Positions 45,218 through 53,049 of a stretch of DNA of 64,000 nt are shown here, piece by piece. The translations under genes and the position numbers were made by a program. Positions within the stretch are counted from its first letter, which is position 1; each line of letters starts with the position of its first letter. The DNA lies in contig NZ_JAIUGV010000001.1 in assembly GCF_020164745.1 (NCBI RefSeq), forward strand, positions 186,001-250,000, in the 5' to 3' direction. The notes beneath the pieces were generated by a model. The model was not told the DNA's origin and ran no database searches. It worked only from the letters and a program-made list of their open reading frames with translations. Origin of the DNA: Mesorhizobium sp. ES1-4. GTDB taxonomy: Bacteria; Pseudomonadota; Alphaproteobacteria; Rhizobiales; Rhizobiaceae.

Positions 45218-45290
45218 AGTCCTGGGAGGACGCGCGTTGCGCTGCGTTCGACAAGCGCGCGTCGAAACAACTACCGCCAGATCGCGACAC
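45186..45290 (-). ncRNA. Candidate trans-acting sRNA with anti-Shine-Dalgarno loop
   Basis: Read on the minus strand: stem-loop 1 GACGCGCG/CGCGCGTC (45263-45256 with 45236-45229); stem-loop 2 GTCCT-CCC-AGGAC (45231-45219), exposing CCUCCC; and a terminator hairpin AACCCC/GGGGTT with CCGG/CCGG (45217-45190) followed by TTTTTC. This terminator lies in the gap between two divergent genes, where no protein gene would need it. The 5' end is a guess. The layout resembles rhizobial anti-SD sRNAs such as the NfeR1/ar14 group; membership is not established. Confidence 0.5.
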
Positions 45291-45311
45291 GGATGTGACA
45301 GCGGGTGCGTT

Positions 45312-45323
45312 TGTCACGTGACA
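45312..45323 (+). promoter_or_regulatory. 12-bp palindrome upstream of the desaturase-like gene
   Basis: TGTCACGTGACA is a perfect palindrome 49-61 bp before the ATG at 45373, flanked by related half-sites TGTGACA (45294-45300) and ATGACACA (45333-45340). It could be an operator for the desaturase-like gene or the divergent sRNA. The regulator is unknown. Confidence 0.4.
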
Positions 45324-45372
45324 GCCAGGAGCATGACACAAGCGGCCGGCATCAAGCCTTTGGAAAGGAGAA

Positions 45373-46296
45373 ATGTGGTTCTGTTCGGAAGCTGAAGCGC
45401 GGGTGGCGCTGGCCAGGGGCAAGGCGACAAGCGGTCGAATGGATATCTTTGGCATCAAGGGACTGTTGATCTGCGCGCTGATCTTCATTCCGTTCGAGCA
45501 TCTGTTTGCCGAGCGCCCGCAGAAGATCCTGCGCAAGGGCCTGGGTGTCGACCTGATCTATGTGCTGTTGAACGGCCTCATCGTGAAGGGAGTAATCATC
45601 CTGATCGCGGCCAACACGCTCGAAGCCGCTGCCATGCTGGTCCCGCGATCGGTATCGCGCGCGGTCGGCGGCCAGCCCATCTGGCTGCAGGTCGCCGAAA
45701 TCATCCTGATTACCGATATAGGCGTCTACTGGGCACACCGCGCGTTCCATGAAATCCCCGCACTGTGGAAGTTCCATGCGGTTCATCACGGCATTGAGGA
45801 ACTGGACTGGCTCGGCGCATTTCACTCTCATCCGGTGGACGCCATGGTGACGAAGGCAATTTCGCTGACGCCGATCTTTTTTCTCGGATTCTCGGAAGCC
45901 TCGATCGCGGTTTTTTCCGTCATCTACTTCTGGCACACGCTGCTTGTTCATTCGAACTTGCGGATTCCGTTCGGACCCTTGAAGTGGCTCATCGCCAGCC
46001 CGCAGTTCCATCGCTGGCATCATGCCAACCAGCGCGAAGCCTATGACAAGAACTTCGCCGGACAGTTGCCTTTCCTCGACGTGGTGTTCGGCACCTACAA
46101 TGCGACGGGAAACAGGGTGCCCGAGAAGTATGGCGTCGACGATCCAGTCCCCTCCAGCTACTTCGGACAGATCGGCTATCCGCTGCTGCCGCGCGCAAAA
46201 CGATCGAATCGGGCAGTGCCTGATATCGAAGCGCTCCAGCCGGCGCGAACCAGCCAGGATCAGGCGGCGACAGGTGCGGTCGATATCGTCCGCTAG
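45373..46296 (+). CDS. Sterol desaturase/fatty acid hydroxylase family protein
   Basis: Membrane-bound di-iron oxygenase of 307 residues. Three histidine boxes are present: HRAFHE, HAVHHG and FHRWHH, spaced as in the fatty acid hydroxylase superfamily, with hydrophobic segments between (about residues 20-45, 60-85, 95-115 and 165-190). GGAAAGGAG lies 4 bp before the ATG, a strong ribosome-binding site. It would hydroxylate or desaturate a lipid at the inner membrane, possibly an ornithine lipid, hopanoid or carotenoid; no neighbour identifies the substrate. Confidence 0.92.
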   Translation: MWFCSEAEARVALARGKATSGRMDIFGIKGLLICALIFIPFEHLFAERPQKILRKGLGVDLIYVLLNGLIVKGVIILIAANTLEAAAMLVPRSVSRAVGGQPIWLQVAEIILITDIGVYWAHRAFHEIPALWKFHAVHHGIEELDWLGAFHSHPVDAMVTKAISLTPIFFLGFSEASIAVFSVIYFWHTLLVHSNLRIPFGPLKWLIASPQFHRWHHANQREAYDKNFAGQLPFLDVVFGTYNATGNRVPEKYGVDDPVPSSYFGQIGYPLLPRAKRSNRAVPDIEALQPARTSQDQAATGAVDIVR

Positions 46297-46416
46297 GCAA
46301 CACAATCTCCCCTATCGTGTCGCCTGATGGCAGCAGAAATCCCCTCGTGGGTTGGCGTTGGCGTGTCCCGGCAATAAACGTGGGGGCCCGCAGGTTTGCC
46401 ACGAGGCTGTTTCGGC

Positions 46417-47223
46417 ATGGATTATCGCGACGACGACCTGACGAAATTCGAAGCTCACGGCGCCGCTCCTTTGCCGGACGCGGCGGACGAAGGCCAGGTG
46501 GAGCACGAGGGTGCAAAAATCTGGTACGCCACGTTTGGAACCGGCTTTCCCGTGATCTTGTTGCATGGCGGTCTCGGTCATAGCGGCAATTGGGGATTTC
46601 AGGTCCCTGCATTGGTCAAGCACGGCTATCTGGTCGTCACCATCGACAGCCGCGGCCATGGGCGCAGCACCCGCGATGGACGGCCATACAAATACGAACT
46701 GATGGCCTCGGATGTCCTGGCGGTAATGGACCGCCTGCGATTGGACAAGGCTATCGCGGTGGGTTGGAGCGACGGCGCCTGCGTGGCCTTGATCCTTGGC
46801 ATGAAGGCCGCCGATCGCATCGCGGGTGTGTTCTTCTTTGGCTGCAATATGGATCCCAGCGGCACGAAGGAATTCAAGGCCAGTCCGGTCATTGAGCGGT
46901 GTTTTAGCCGACACAAAAAGGACTATGCCGAGCTGTCCGCCACGCCAGGTCAATTCGATGAATTTGTCGAAGCCGTCGGCCTGATGATGAAGACCGAACC
47001 CAATTATGGCCTCGCCGAACTGGGAGAAATCAGGGTGCCCGTGGCGGTCGTGCAAAGCGAGCAAGACGAGTTTATCAAGGACGAGCACGCCGCCCACTTG
47101 GCCCGCAGCATACCGGCATCGGAACTGGTCATGCTGCCTGACGTCAGTCATTTCGCACCCTTGCAGCGTCCCGAACGGTTCAACCGCGCGCTGCTGGCTT
47201 TCCTGGCGAAAATCCATTCCTGA
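46417..47223 (+). CDS. Alpha/beta hydrolase
   Basis: Serine hydrolase fold, 268 residues. The oxyanion segment VILLHGGLGHSGNWGFQ, the SRGHGRSTRD loop, the nucleophile elbow GWSDGACVAL (G-W-S-D-G) and the late histidine in LPDVSHFAPLQRPE are visible; the acid is likely the aspartate in QSEQDEFIKDEH. The start at 46417 (MDYRDDDL) is chosen; 46396 is possible. The substrate is unknown. It is 120 bp downstream of the desaturase-like gene on the same strand. Confidence 0.9.
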   Translation: MDYRDDDLTKFEAHGAAPLPDAADEGQVEHEGAKIWYATFGTGFPVILLHGGLGHSGNWGFQVPALVKHGYLVVTIDSRGHGRSTRDGRPYKYELMASDVLAVMDRLRLDKAIAVGWSDGACVALILGMKAADRIAGVFFFGCNMDPSGTKEFKASPVIERCFSRHKKDYAELSATPGQFDEFVEAVGLMMKTEPNYGLAELGEIRVPVAVVQSEQDEFIKDEHAAHLARSIPASELVMLPDVSHFAPLQRPERFNRALLAFLAKIHS

Positions 47224-47323
47224 GCCCTGCCGCACCCCTGCGGAATCCCAGCCCAGGGCTGGTCATGTGGTACACCATTTCGCCCGGGAGGCTTTTCACG
47301 TCGAATCGGCTAGACCTTGCCGC

Positions 47324-48022
47324 ATGAACGAAACCTCACTTTACGCGCCGGTGAAGCGGTTCCTGGAAAACCTCGACTTCGTCGTGAAAGGGGAAATCGG
47401 CGGCTGCGATATCGTCGCGCTGCGCGAGGGAGAGCCGCCGATCGTCGTCATCTGCGAGCTGAAGCTGCAGTTCAATCTCGAACTGGTCCTGCAGGGCGTA
47501 GACCGTGCGCCTGCCTGCGATGAAGTGTGGCTGGCGGCGCGCTTGTCGGCTCGGGGAAAAGGACGCGAGAGCGATGCCAGGTTCCGCAACCTGTGCCGTG
47601 GACTCGGCTTCGGATTGCTCGGCGTAACCGCCAATGATCGGGTCGAAGTGCTTCTCAGTCCGATCGCCCTGGCACCGCGCAAGAATGCGCGACGGCGCTC
47701 TCGCCTTGTCGACGAGCATCAGCGCCGCCGCGGCGATCCTGCCGTTGGCGGAGCATCGCGCAATCCGATCATGACCGCCTATCGGCAAAGCGCCCTCATT
47801 TGTGCCGCCGCGCTTGCGGACGGACCCAAACGGCCGCGCGATCTGAAAACCTTGACGCCAATCGCGCCGAAGATTCTGCGGCACAACGTCTATGGCTGGT
47901 TCGCAAGAGTCGAGCGCGGTCTCTACGATCTCACGGATGTCGGCCGCGCCTCGCTGGTGCGCTGGCCGCAGGTTCCGCACGATGAGGCCCGACACGAGAT
48001 TTTGATTGCGCCGGGCGCCTGA
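47324..48022 (+). CDS. DUF2161 PD-(D/E)XK nuclease-fold protein
   Basis: A 232-residue protein of the DUF2161 putative phosphodiesterase family. The N-terminal nuclease-like core shows GCDIVALREGEPPIVVICEL followed by K, giving the D-(x)n-ExK pattern of PD-(D/E)XK enzymes at about residues 28-46. The C-terminal third looks like a winged helix (KILRHNVYGWFARVERGLYD, then LTDVGRASL). No partner gene is nearby, so it is not an evident restriction system. DNA substrate and role are unknown; start MNETSLYAPVKRFLE fits the family. Confidence 0.85.
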   Translation: MNETSLYAPVKRFLENLDFVVKGEIGGCDIVALREGEPPIVVICELKLQFNLELVLQGVDRAPACDEVWLAARLSARGKGRESDARFRNLCRGLGFGLLGVTANDRVEVLLSPIALAPRKNARRRSRLVDEHQRRRGDPAVGGASRNPIMTAYRQSALICAAALADGPKRPRDLKTLTPIAPKILRHNVYGWFARVERGLYDLTDVGRASLVRWPQVPHDEARHEILIAPGA

Positions 48023-48095
48023 ACAGGGCCTTTGCTGAGCATGAACAGCCCCTGTTGGTTGATTGTTCAGACAAAATATGCTGCTTGTCCCGCCC

Positions 48096-48485
48096 ATGAA
48101 GACACTCTGCATGATGGCCTTTGCGTCCTTGACGATGGCTTTTCCGGCCAGTGCGATGGACAGCGCTTTGCGTGCCGGGCTGATGAAACTTGACCCGCAG
48201 ACACGTCTCGAGCAGCGTTGCGATGCCGAGATACTGGACCGGATCACTCACGATGATCGCAAGTTCAAGGCTGATCGTGTCGTCGCATACGCCTTTGCAA
48301 CGCCAGAGATGAGCGCCGATGCGATCCGGAGCCCCGGTGCGGCGTTCCGCAGCAAGGGACAGTGGTACCGGCTGAAATTCAAATGCCAGACGGGACCGGA
48401 CCATATGCAAGTGCTGCAACTACGCTACCGGATCGGCGATGAGATCCCGGAAGCCGACTGGGCAAAATACAACCTCTACGATTAG
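48096..48485 (+). CDS. DUF930 domain protein, exported
   Basis: Small periplasmic protein of about 129 residues. A signal peptide (MKTLCMMAFASLTMAFPASA) precedes the DUF930 core: LDPQTRLEQRCDAEILDRIT, DRVVAYAFATPEM, AFRSKGQWYRLKFKCQT and a C-terminal YRIGDEIPEADWAKYNL. Two cysteines (in RCD and FKC) probably form a disulfide. In-frame starts at 48063 (TTG) and 48078 also exist; none has a convincing ribosome-binding site. The family is common in Rhizobiales and its function is unknown. Confidence 0.83.
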   Translation: MKTLCMMAFASLTMAFPASAMDSALRAGLMKLDPQTRLEQRCDAEILDRITHDDRKFKADRVVAYAFATPEMSADAIRSPGAAFRSKGQWYRLKFKCQTGPDHMQVLQLRYRIGDEIPEADWAKYNLYD

Positions 48486-48669
48486 GTTTTCGCGGGCGTA
48501 CGCCGGCATTTGGTTTGCCGCCGGCGATTGCTGAGTATCTCCTGTCATTCCGTTGCCGCGAAAATGGTTTTCAGCGCTGTCCGGCACGGCGACTTGACGT
48601 CAGCGGACCATGTCATTAGGCCCGTTCGGACGATCGCCGACGAACACTCGACGAAGGGCTTCCAGATCG

Positions 48670-49356
48670 ATGGAAATATTAACCGCCGCGGGCTTTTCGG
48701 CTCTCCTTCAGGTCATCGCCATCGACCTTGCGCTCGCGGGCGACAATGCCATCGTCATCGGCCTCGCCGCTGCCGGCCTGCCGGCCAGCCAACGCCAGCG
48801 AGCCATTCTCGTCGGCATCGCGGCAGCCACCGTTCTTCGCATTTTCTTCGCCCTGATCACGCAATGGCTGCTGACCATTGGTCCGATGCTGCTTATCGGT
48901 GGCGGCCTGCTTTTGCTGTGGGTTTGCTGGAAGATGTGGCGCGAATTGTGGGTCAACCACGACGATGAGCGCGACGCCACCGAAGCGTTGTCCAACGACG
49001 ACTTCGACAAGGATGGGGTCATCGCCGGCAAGAGGCCAGGCAAGACCTTTTCGCAGGCCGCCTGGCAGATCGTCATCGCCGACGTCTCGATGTCGCTCGA
49101 CAATGTTTTGGCCGTGGCCGGCGCGGCCATGAACCATCCGACGGTGCTGATCGTCGGGCTGGCGCTGTCGATCGCCTTGATGGGCTTTGCCGCGTCGTTC
49201 GTCGCGCGCCTGCTGCACAAATACCGCTGGATCGCCTATATCGGCCTGGTCATCATCCTCTACGTTGCGGTCAAGATGCTGCTCGACGGTGCCGTACAGC
49301 AATTCCCCGATCATTTCGCCTTCCTGTCACCATGGTTCGGGTCAAGCGGGCATTGA
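48670..49356 (+). CDS. TerC family integral membrane protein (YjbE type)
   Basis: A 228-residue membrane protein with about seven hydrophobic segments and the two TerC signature loops, IDLALAGDNAIVIGLAAA and DVSMSLDNVLAVAGAA, each with the conserved aspartate-asparagine pair. A charged cytoplasmic loop (DDERDATEALSNDDFDKDG) separates the halves. Relatives export manganese or load metals onto exoenzymes; tellurite resistance is only a historical name. The start MEILTAAGFSALLQ is preferred over an upstream frame. I do not see a yybP-ykoY riboswitch in the 184-bp leader. Confidence 0.92.
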   Translation: MEILTAAGFSALLQVIAIDLALAGDNAIVIGLAAAGLPASQRQRAILVGIAAATVLRIFFALITQWLLTIGPMLLIGGGLLLLWVCWKMWRELWVNHDDERDATEALSNDDFDKDGVIAGKRPGKTFSQAAWQIVIADVSMSLDNVLAVAGAAMNHPTVLIVGLALSIALMGFAASFVARLLHKYRWIAYIGLVIILYVAVKMLLDGAVQQFPDHFAFLSPWFGSSGH

Positions 49357-49504
49357 CGCAAGCCGGGCCCGGTTTGCCTGATTGTGCAAGCCGTGCTATT
49401 GCGCCGCCCGAATTGAGCTCCTGCTAGGAGCCACGCAAACCGTTATATGTTGAGACTGCCGGCCGGATCGGTGTTTCCGGTTCGCGTCCATTGGAAAACC
49501 GCTC

Positions 49505-50818
49505 ATGTCCGCCCCGCGCGTCAGCTTCGTCAGTCTCGGATGTCCCAAAGCCCTTGTCGATTCCGAGCGCATCATCACGCGTCTGCGGGCCGAGGGCTAT
49601 GAGATCGCCCGCAAGCATGACGGCGCCGATCTCGTTGTGGTCAACACCTGCGGTTTCCTTGATTCCGCCCGCGACGAGTCGCTCAACGCGATCGGCTCCG
49701 CGCTCTCGGAAAACGGCCGGGTCATCGTCACCGGCTGCCTCGGTGCCGAACCCGACGTGATCCGCGAGAAGCATCCCAACGTTCTCGCCATTACCGGTCC
49801 GCAGGCCTATGAGAGCGTGATGGCCGCGGTGCATGAGGCGGCCCCTCCATCGCACGATCCCTACATGGACCTCCTGCCGCCGCAGGGCATCAAGCTGACG
49901 CCGCGCCACTACGCCTATTTGAAGATTTCGGAAGGCTGCAACAACCGTTGCACCTTCTGCATCATTCCGGCTCTGCGCGGCGATCTCGTCTCGCGACCGG
50001 CGGCCGATGTGCTGCGCGAAGCCGAAAAACTGGCCAAGGCCGGCGTCAAGGAACTGCTCGTCATCTCGCAGGATACCAGCGCCTACGGCATCGACATCAA
50101 ATACCAGACGTCCATGTTCGGCGACCGCGAAGTGCGCGCGAAATTCCTCGATCTCTCCGAGGAGTTGGGCAAGCTCGGCATCTGGGTGCGCATGCACTAT
50201 GTCTACCCCTACCCGCATGTCGCCGACGTCATCCCGCTGATGGCCGATGGAAAGATCCTCCCCTATCTGGATATCCCTTTCCAGCACGCCTCCCCGCAGG
50301 TGCTGAAGAACATGCGCCGACCCGCCCATGGCGAAAAGACGCTCGAGCGCATCCGCGGCTGGCGCGACGTGTGCCCGGACCTCGCCATCCGCTCGACCTT
50401 CATCGTCGGCTTCCCCGGTGAAACGGATGACGATTTCGAGATGCTGCTCGATTGGCTGGATGAAGCCAAGATCGATCGCGCCGGCTGCTTCAAATACGAG
50501 CCGGTCAGGGGCGCCCGCTCCAACGACCTCGGGCTCGGGCAGGTGCCGCAGGAGATTAAGGAAGCGCGCTGGCACCGCTTCATGCAGCGTCAGCAGAAGA
50601 TTTCGGCAACGCAATTGGCCAGGAAGGTCGGCAAGCGCCTGCCGGTGCTGATAGACGAGGCGCAGGGCACCTCGGCCAAGGGCCGCACCAAGTATGACGC
50701 GCCGGAGATCGACGGCTCCGTCCACATCCAGTCGCGCCGCCCGTTGCGCGCCGGTGACATCGTTACCGTCAAGGTCGAGCGTGCCGACGCTTATGATCTC
50801 TATGGTTCGGCGGTCTAG
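49505..50818 (+). CDS. rimO: Ribosomal protein S12 methylthiotransferase RimO
   Basis: Radical-SAM enzyme adding a methylthio group to Asp88 of S12. In 437 residues: the N-terminal MTTase domain with three cluster cysteines ([30 protein letters not shown]), the radical-[11 protein letters not shown] motif near residue 150, and a C-terminal TRAM domain (about 372-437). SLGCPKxLVD distinguishes RimO from MiaB. It stands alone; its stop is followed immediately by a transposase remnant on the opposite strand. Confidence 0.96.
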   Translation: MSAPRVSFVSLGCPKALVDSERIITRLRAEGYEIARKHDGADLVVVNTCGFLDSARDESLNAIGSALSENGRVIVTGCLGAEPDVIREKHPNVLAITGPQAYESVMAAVHEAAPPSHDPYMDLLPPQGIKLTPRHYAYLKISEGCNNRCTFCIIPALRGDLVSRPAADVLREAEKLAKAGVKELLVISQDTSAYGIDIKYQTSMFGDREVRAKFLDLSEELGKLGIWVRMHYVYPYPHVADVIPLMADGKILPYLDIPFQHASPQVLKNMRRPAHGEKTLERIRGWRDVCPDLAIRSTFIVGFPGETDDDFEMLLDWLDEAKIDRAGCFKYEPVRGARSNDLGLGQVPQEIKEARWHRFMQRQQKISATQLARKVGKRLPVLIDEAQGTSAKGRTKYDAPEIDGSVHIQSRRPLRAGDIVTVKVERADAYDLYGSAV

Positions 50819-50945
50819 GCCGTGGACTCATCATTAACGCGCAGCCACAGCCGTATTGACGCGAGTTGGTAATTGGCCGCGATCTGGTCGTAGCGGGTCG
50901 TGACACGCCGACAGTGTCTGATCACGTGCACGTGGCCGAGCGGCT
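50815..50945 (-). pseudogene. IS5-family (IS427-like) transposase C-terminal remnant
   Basis: The minus strand encodes HCRRVTTRYDQIAANYQLAS followed by IRLWLR and a DESTA end. This matches the conserved C terminus of IS427-group DDE transposases (RRxATRYDKxAxN...ASIRLWxR). Only about 40 codons remain; the rest of the transposase and the inverted repeats are absent. It lies directly against the 3' end of rimO, its stop codon overlapping the rimO stop. The remaining DNA up to 51050 shows nothing assignable. Confidence 0.65.
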
Positions 50946-51050
50946 TGCCTGTTCGAAACCGCAGACGCTCTGCCGCGCTATGAGCGCAGCAGGGCGGTGG
51001 GGCCGCCGATACGGCACGGCCCGCGCCAATCCTGAAGACTTCTTCGCCGG

Positions 51051-51371
51051 CTACGCCGCCTTGCTGGCCGGCGCCGCGTTGTCGACGATCACCGGCGTGT
51101 CGAACCAGGTGATCTGAGGCGCGCCACCAAAGACCTTCGTAACGTGCTCGCGCCACTCCGTGTTGTAGGCGGCCTCGGCCGCGGCGCGCGATTCCCAGAG
51201 ATAGACGCCACCGGCCGTGTGCCCATCCTCCGCCCGCAGGTAGTATTTCCGGATCAATCCCGGCAAACTGCGGTAGTTCGGGGCGCTCGACTCGAAATGA
51301 CGCGTCGCCTCCTCGAGGCTGATCGGCTGTGGCAGCCGGAATTGCACCACTGTGGTGATTGTTTTGCGCAC
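51051..51371 (-). CDS. YdhR-like putative monooxygenase (dimeric alpha-beta barrel)
   Basis: A 106-residue ferredoxin-like-fold protein resembling YdhR mono-oxygenases: TTVVQFRLPQPISLEEATRH, LPGLIRKYYLRAEDGHTAGG, VYLWESRAAAEAAYNTEW and ITWFDTPVIVDN. The start is probably the GTG at 51371 with AGGAG upstream; an ATG at 51398 or 51410 would add an unconserved basic tail. Such proteins act on quinones or polyketide-like molecules or only as dimeric sensors; activity is not proven. It is divergent from the LysR gene, which is a likely regulator. Confidence 0.85.
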   Translation of the reverse strand: MRKTITTVVQFRLPQPISLEEATRHFESSAPNYRSLPGLIRKYYLRAEDGHTAGGVYLWESRAAAEAAYNTEWREHVTKVFGGAPQITWFDTPVIVDNAAPASKAA

Positions 51372-51533
51372 GACGTTTCTCCTCTCTGATCGGGTCATGC
51401 GACCCGGCATTCATCCTGACCGTAAGGCGCCCGGACACGGCATAGCCAACGTGAGAGACTTGGCATCTGCCTATTTTTGTCCCATCATTGCCTCCCGGAG
51501 GAACGTTACGTTAGCGGCAGCAAAGCCTGGGCT

Positions 51534-51574
51534 GAATTCGCGAATTCTCGACGCGCCTTGTGCAAATTTGCACA
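51534..51574 (+). promoter_or_regulatory. Two adjacent palindromes in the YdhR-like/lysR divergent region
   Basis: GAATTCGCGAATTC (51534-51547) and TGTGCAAATTTGCACA (51559-51574) are perfect palindromes 11 bp apart. The second ends 15 bp before the LysR start codon. LysR proteins bind dyads with T-N11-A character in such divergent promoters, so autoregulation and control of the YdhR-like gene are likely; this is inferred from position. Confidence 0.55.
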
Positions 51575-51589
51575 GGACAGGGGCTCGCC

Positions 51590-52543
51590 ATGCAGTGGGA
51601 TGATTTGAGGATATTCCTTGCTGTCGCGCGTGATGGATCGATCAGCGGCGCGGCAAAACGGATCAACGTGCAGCATTCGACGGTCTCGCGCCGTATCAAG
51701 GTGCTAGAACAAAAGCTCGGCACGCACCTGATCGAGCGCAAGGCGTCGGGCTACGAACTCACCAGCGCCGGCGAGGAACTGAAGCTCGCTGCCAGCAAGA
51801 TGGAAGTCGAGGTGCTGGAGATCGAAGGCGCGCTCGGCGGCGAAGAAGATCGTCCAACCGGCGTACTCCGCGTCGCTGCGATCAACAACATGGCCTCGTC
51901 GGTGCTGATGCCGATATTCGCGCGCTTCAGCGCAAAATATCCAGAGATCGAGCTGCACATACAGGTCTCGAACAAATATGTCAGCCTGGCCAAGCGCCAG
52001 GCCGATGTTGCAATCCGCCAGACCAACACGCCGCACGAGACACTGGTCGGCACGTTGCTCAGTAAGGTCGCCTCTGCCGTCTATGGCGAGCGCAACTATG
52101 TGGCCTCATTGCGCTCCGGTGCGCCGCCGAAATGGCTGGGCGTGGAATGCTGCGCCTCCCACCAGTCGTGGACAAATGCTGCGTGCCCCAACCGCGATCA
52201 CAGCTTTTTTGTCGACGATACTTTGTTGACCGTCGCGGCGCTGCGCGAGGGAATGGGCCTCGCCTATCTGCCGTGCTTCATGGGCGACAATGACGCCCGA
52301 CTGCTCCGTTATCTCGCCCCGGAGCCGCATCATGATGTCGGCCTCTGGCTGCTCTACCATCCTAATCTCCGACGCACCAAGCGTGTGCGGCTGTTTCGCG
52401 AACACATGCTGGCGGAAATCGTGGGCCAGCGGGAGCTGTTCGACGGTTCGAAGCCGCGACGTGACGACCGGAACAATTTCGGCACCATGCCGTCGCCGCA
52501 ACCGAAACGCCACGAACGACAGGCTGCACCCAGCGTGAAATAG
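51590..52543 (+). CDS. LysR family transcriptional regulator
   Basis: DNA-binding regulator of 317 residues. The N-terminal winged helix-turn-helix is MQWDDLRIFLAVARDGSISG followed by AAKRINVQHSTVSRRIKVLE; the C-terminal periplasmic-binding-like effector domain covers about 90-300. The first helix (WDDLRxFLAVAR) is typical of the LysR subgroup whose members act on divergent oxidoreductase-like genes. The start at 51590 is preferred over 51560, since the latter would cross the palindrome. It diverges from the YdhR-like gene. Confidence 0.92.
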   Translation: MQWDDLRIFLAVARDGSISGAAKRINVQHSTVSRRIKVLEQKLGTHLIERKASGYELTSAGEELKLAASKMEVEVLEIEGALGGEEDRPTGVLRVAAINNMASSVLMPIFARFSAKYPEIELHIQVSNKYVSLAKRQADVAIRQTNTPHETLVGTLLSKVASAVYGERNYVASLRSGAPPKWLGVECCASHQSWTNAACPNRDHSFFVDDTLLTVAALREGMGLAYLPCFMGDNDARLLRYLAPEPHHDVGLWLLYHPNLRRTKRVRLFREHMLAEIVGQRELFDGSKPRRDDRNNFGTMPSPQPKRHERQAAPSVK

Positions 52544-52649
52544 AGTTTGGCCTCCGTTGCCGTTGTGGCGCAACATGTCGCCTTCTGGCCCTTCTTGGGC
52601 CTCCAAGCATGTCCGCGTTCATGCTGCTTCCGGTGTACAAGCGGATATC

Positions 52650-52766
52650 CAAGCGTGATCGTTCCGAACGTCCCAGATGACCCAGAGCGATTTGTTGAGC
52701 CGCTCCAGGTCGTCGTTTTTGCGCAATTCCGGACGGAAAACCGCTACGCACTTTTCCTGGAATTGC
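52650..52766 (+). repeat. Rhizobial palindromic intergenic repeat
   Basis: The 318-bp gap after the LysR gene carries a dispersed-repeat-like element. Outer arms are GCAATTCC (52723-52730) and GGAATTGC (52759-52766); inner arms are GGAAAA (52735-52740) and TTTTCC (52752-52757) around CCGCTACGCAC. It is preceded by CGCTCCAGGTCGTCG and CAGATGACCCAGAGCGATTT, which I recognise as part of a widespread Mesorhizobium intergenic repeat. No protein is encoded here. Confidence 0.6.
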
Positions 52767-52861
52767 TGGATTTACCCCATTTGGCGATAGTTGCGGCCAT
52801 TTACCCTGTTTGGTTGCCGCCCTGCTTTATGGTTTGCGGACCGTAAACGCAGAGGCTTGGC

Positions 52862-52976
52862 ATGGATGCCAGACCTGCCAGGCAGAACTACTTTGCAACG
52901 CTGGACCTGCCGAGGTTGGCGGCTGCAGTCGCCGTCGTGCTGTATCACTACTTCTTTCGTGGCCCAGCGGCCGGGC
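52862..52976 (+). pseudogene. N-terminal remnant of an acyltransferase-3 family gene
   Basis: About 38 codons (MDARPARQNYFATLDLPRLA followed by AAVAVVLYHYFFRGPAAG) match the start of acyltransferase-3 membrane proteins, which begin with a LDxxRxxAAxxVVxYH motif in the first helix and carry a catalytic histidine there. Homology stops at about 52976, where the terminator of the convergent ABC operon begins. Only the first of about ten helices remains. Confidence 0.5.
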
Positions 52977-53001
52977 CCCCGCCGCAACGCATCCCGCCGA
53001 A

Positions 53002-53030
53002 TGAAAAGGGCGCCCTGCGGCGCCCTTCCC
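53002..53030 (-). terminator. Terminator of the nucleoside ABC transporter operon
   Basis: AAGGGCGCC (53006-53014) pairs with GGCGCCCTT (53019-53027) over a 4-nt loop. On the minus strand the stem is followed by TTC with the stem's own terminal TT, giving a short T run. It lies 20 bp after the BMP gene stop. Confidence 0.8.
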
Positions 53031-53049
53031 TTTTGCAACTCCGTGCGGC

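Noticed and set aside
48486..48669. yybP-ykoY manganese riboswitch in front of the TerC-family gene
   Set aside because: The conserved core of the riboswitch could not be found in this leader.
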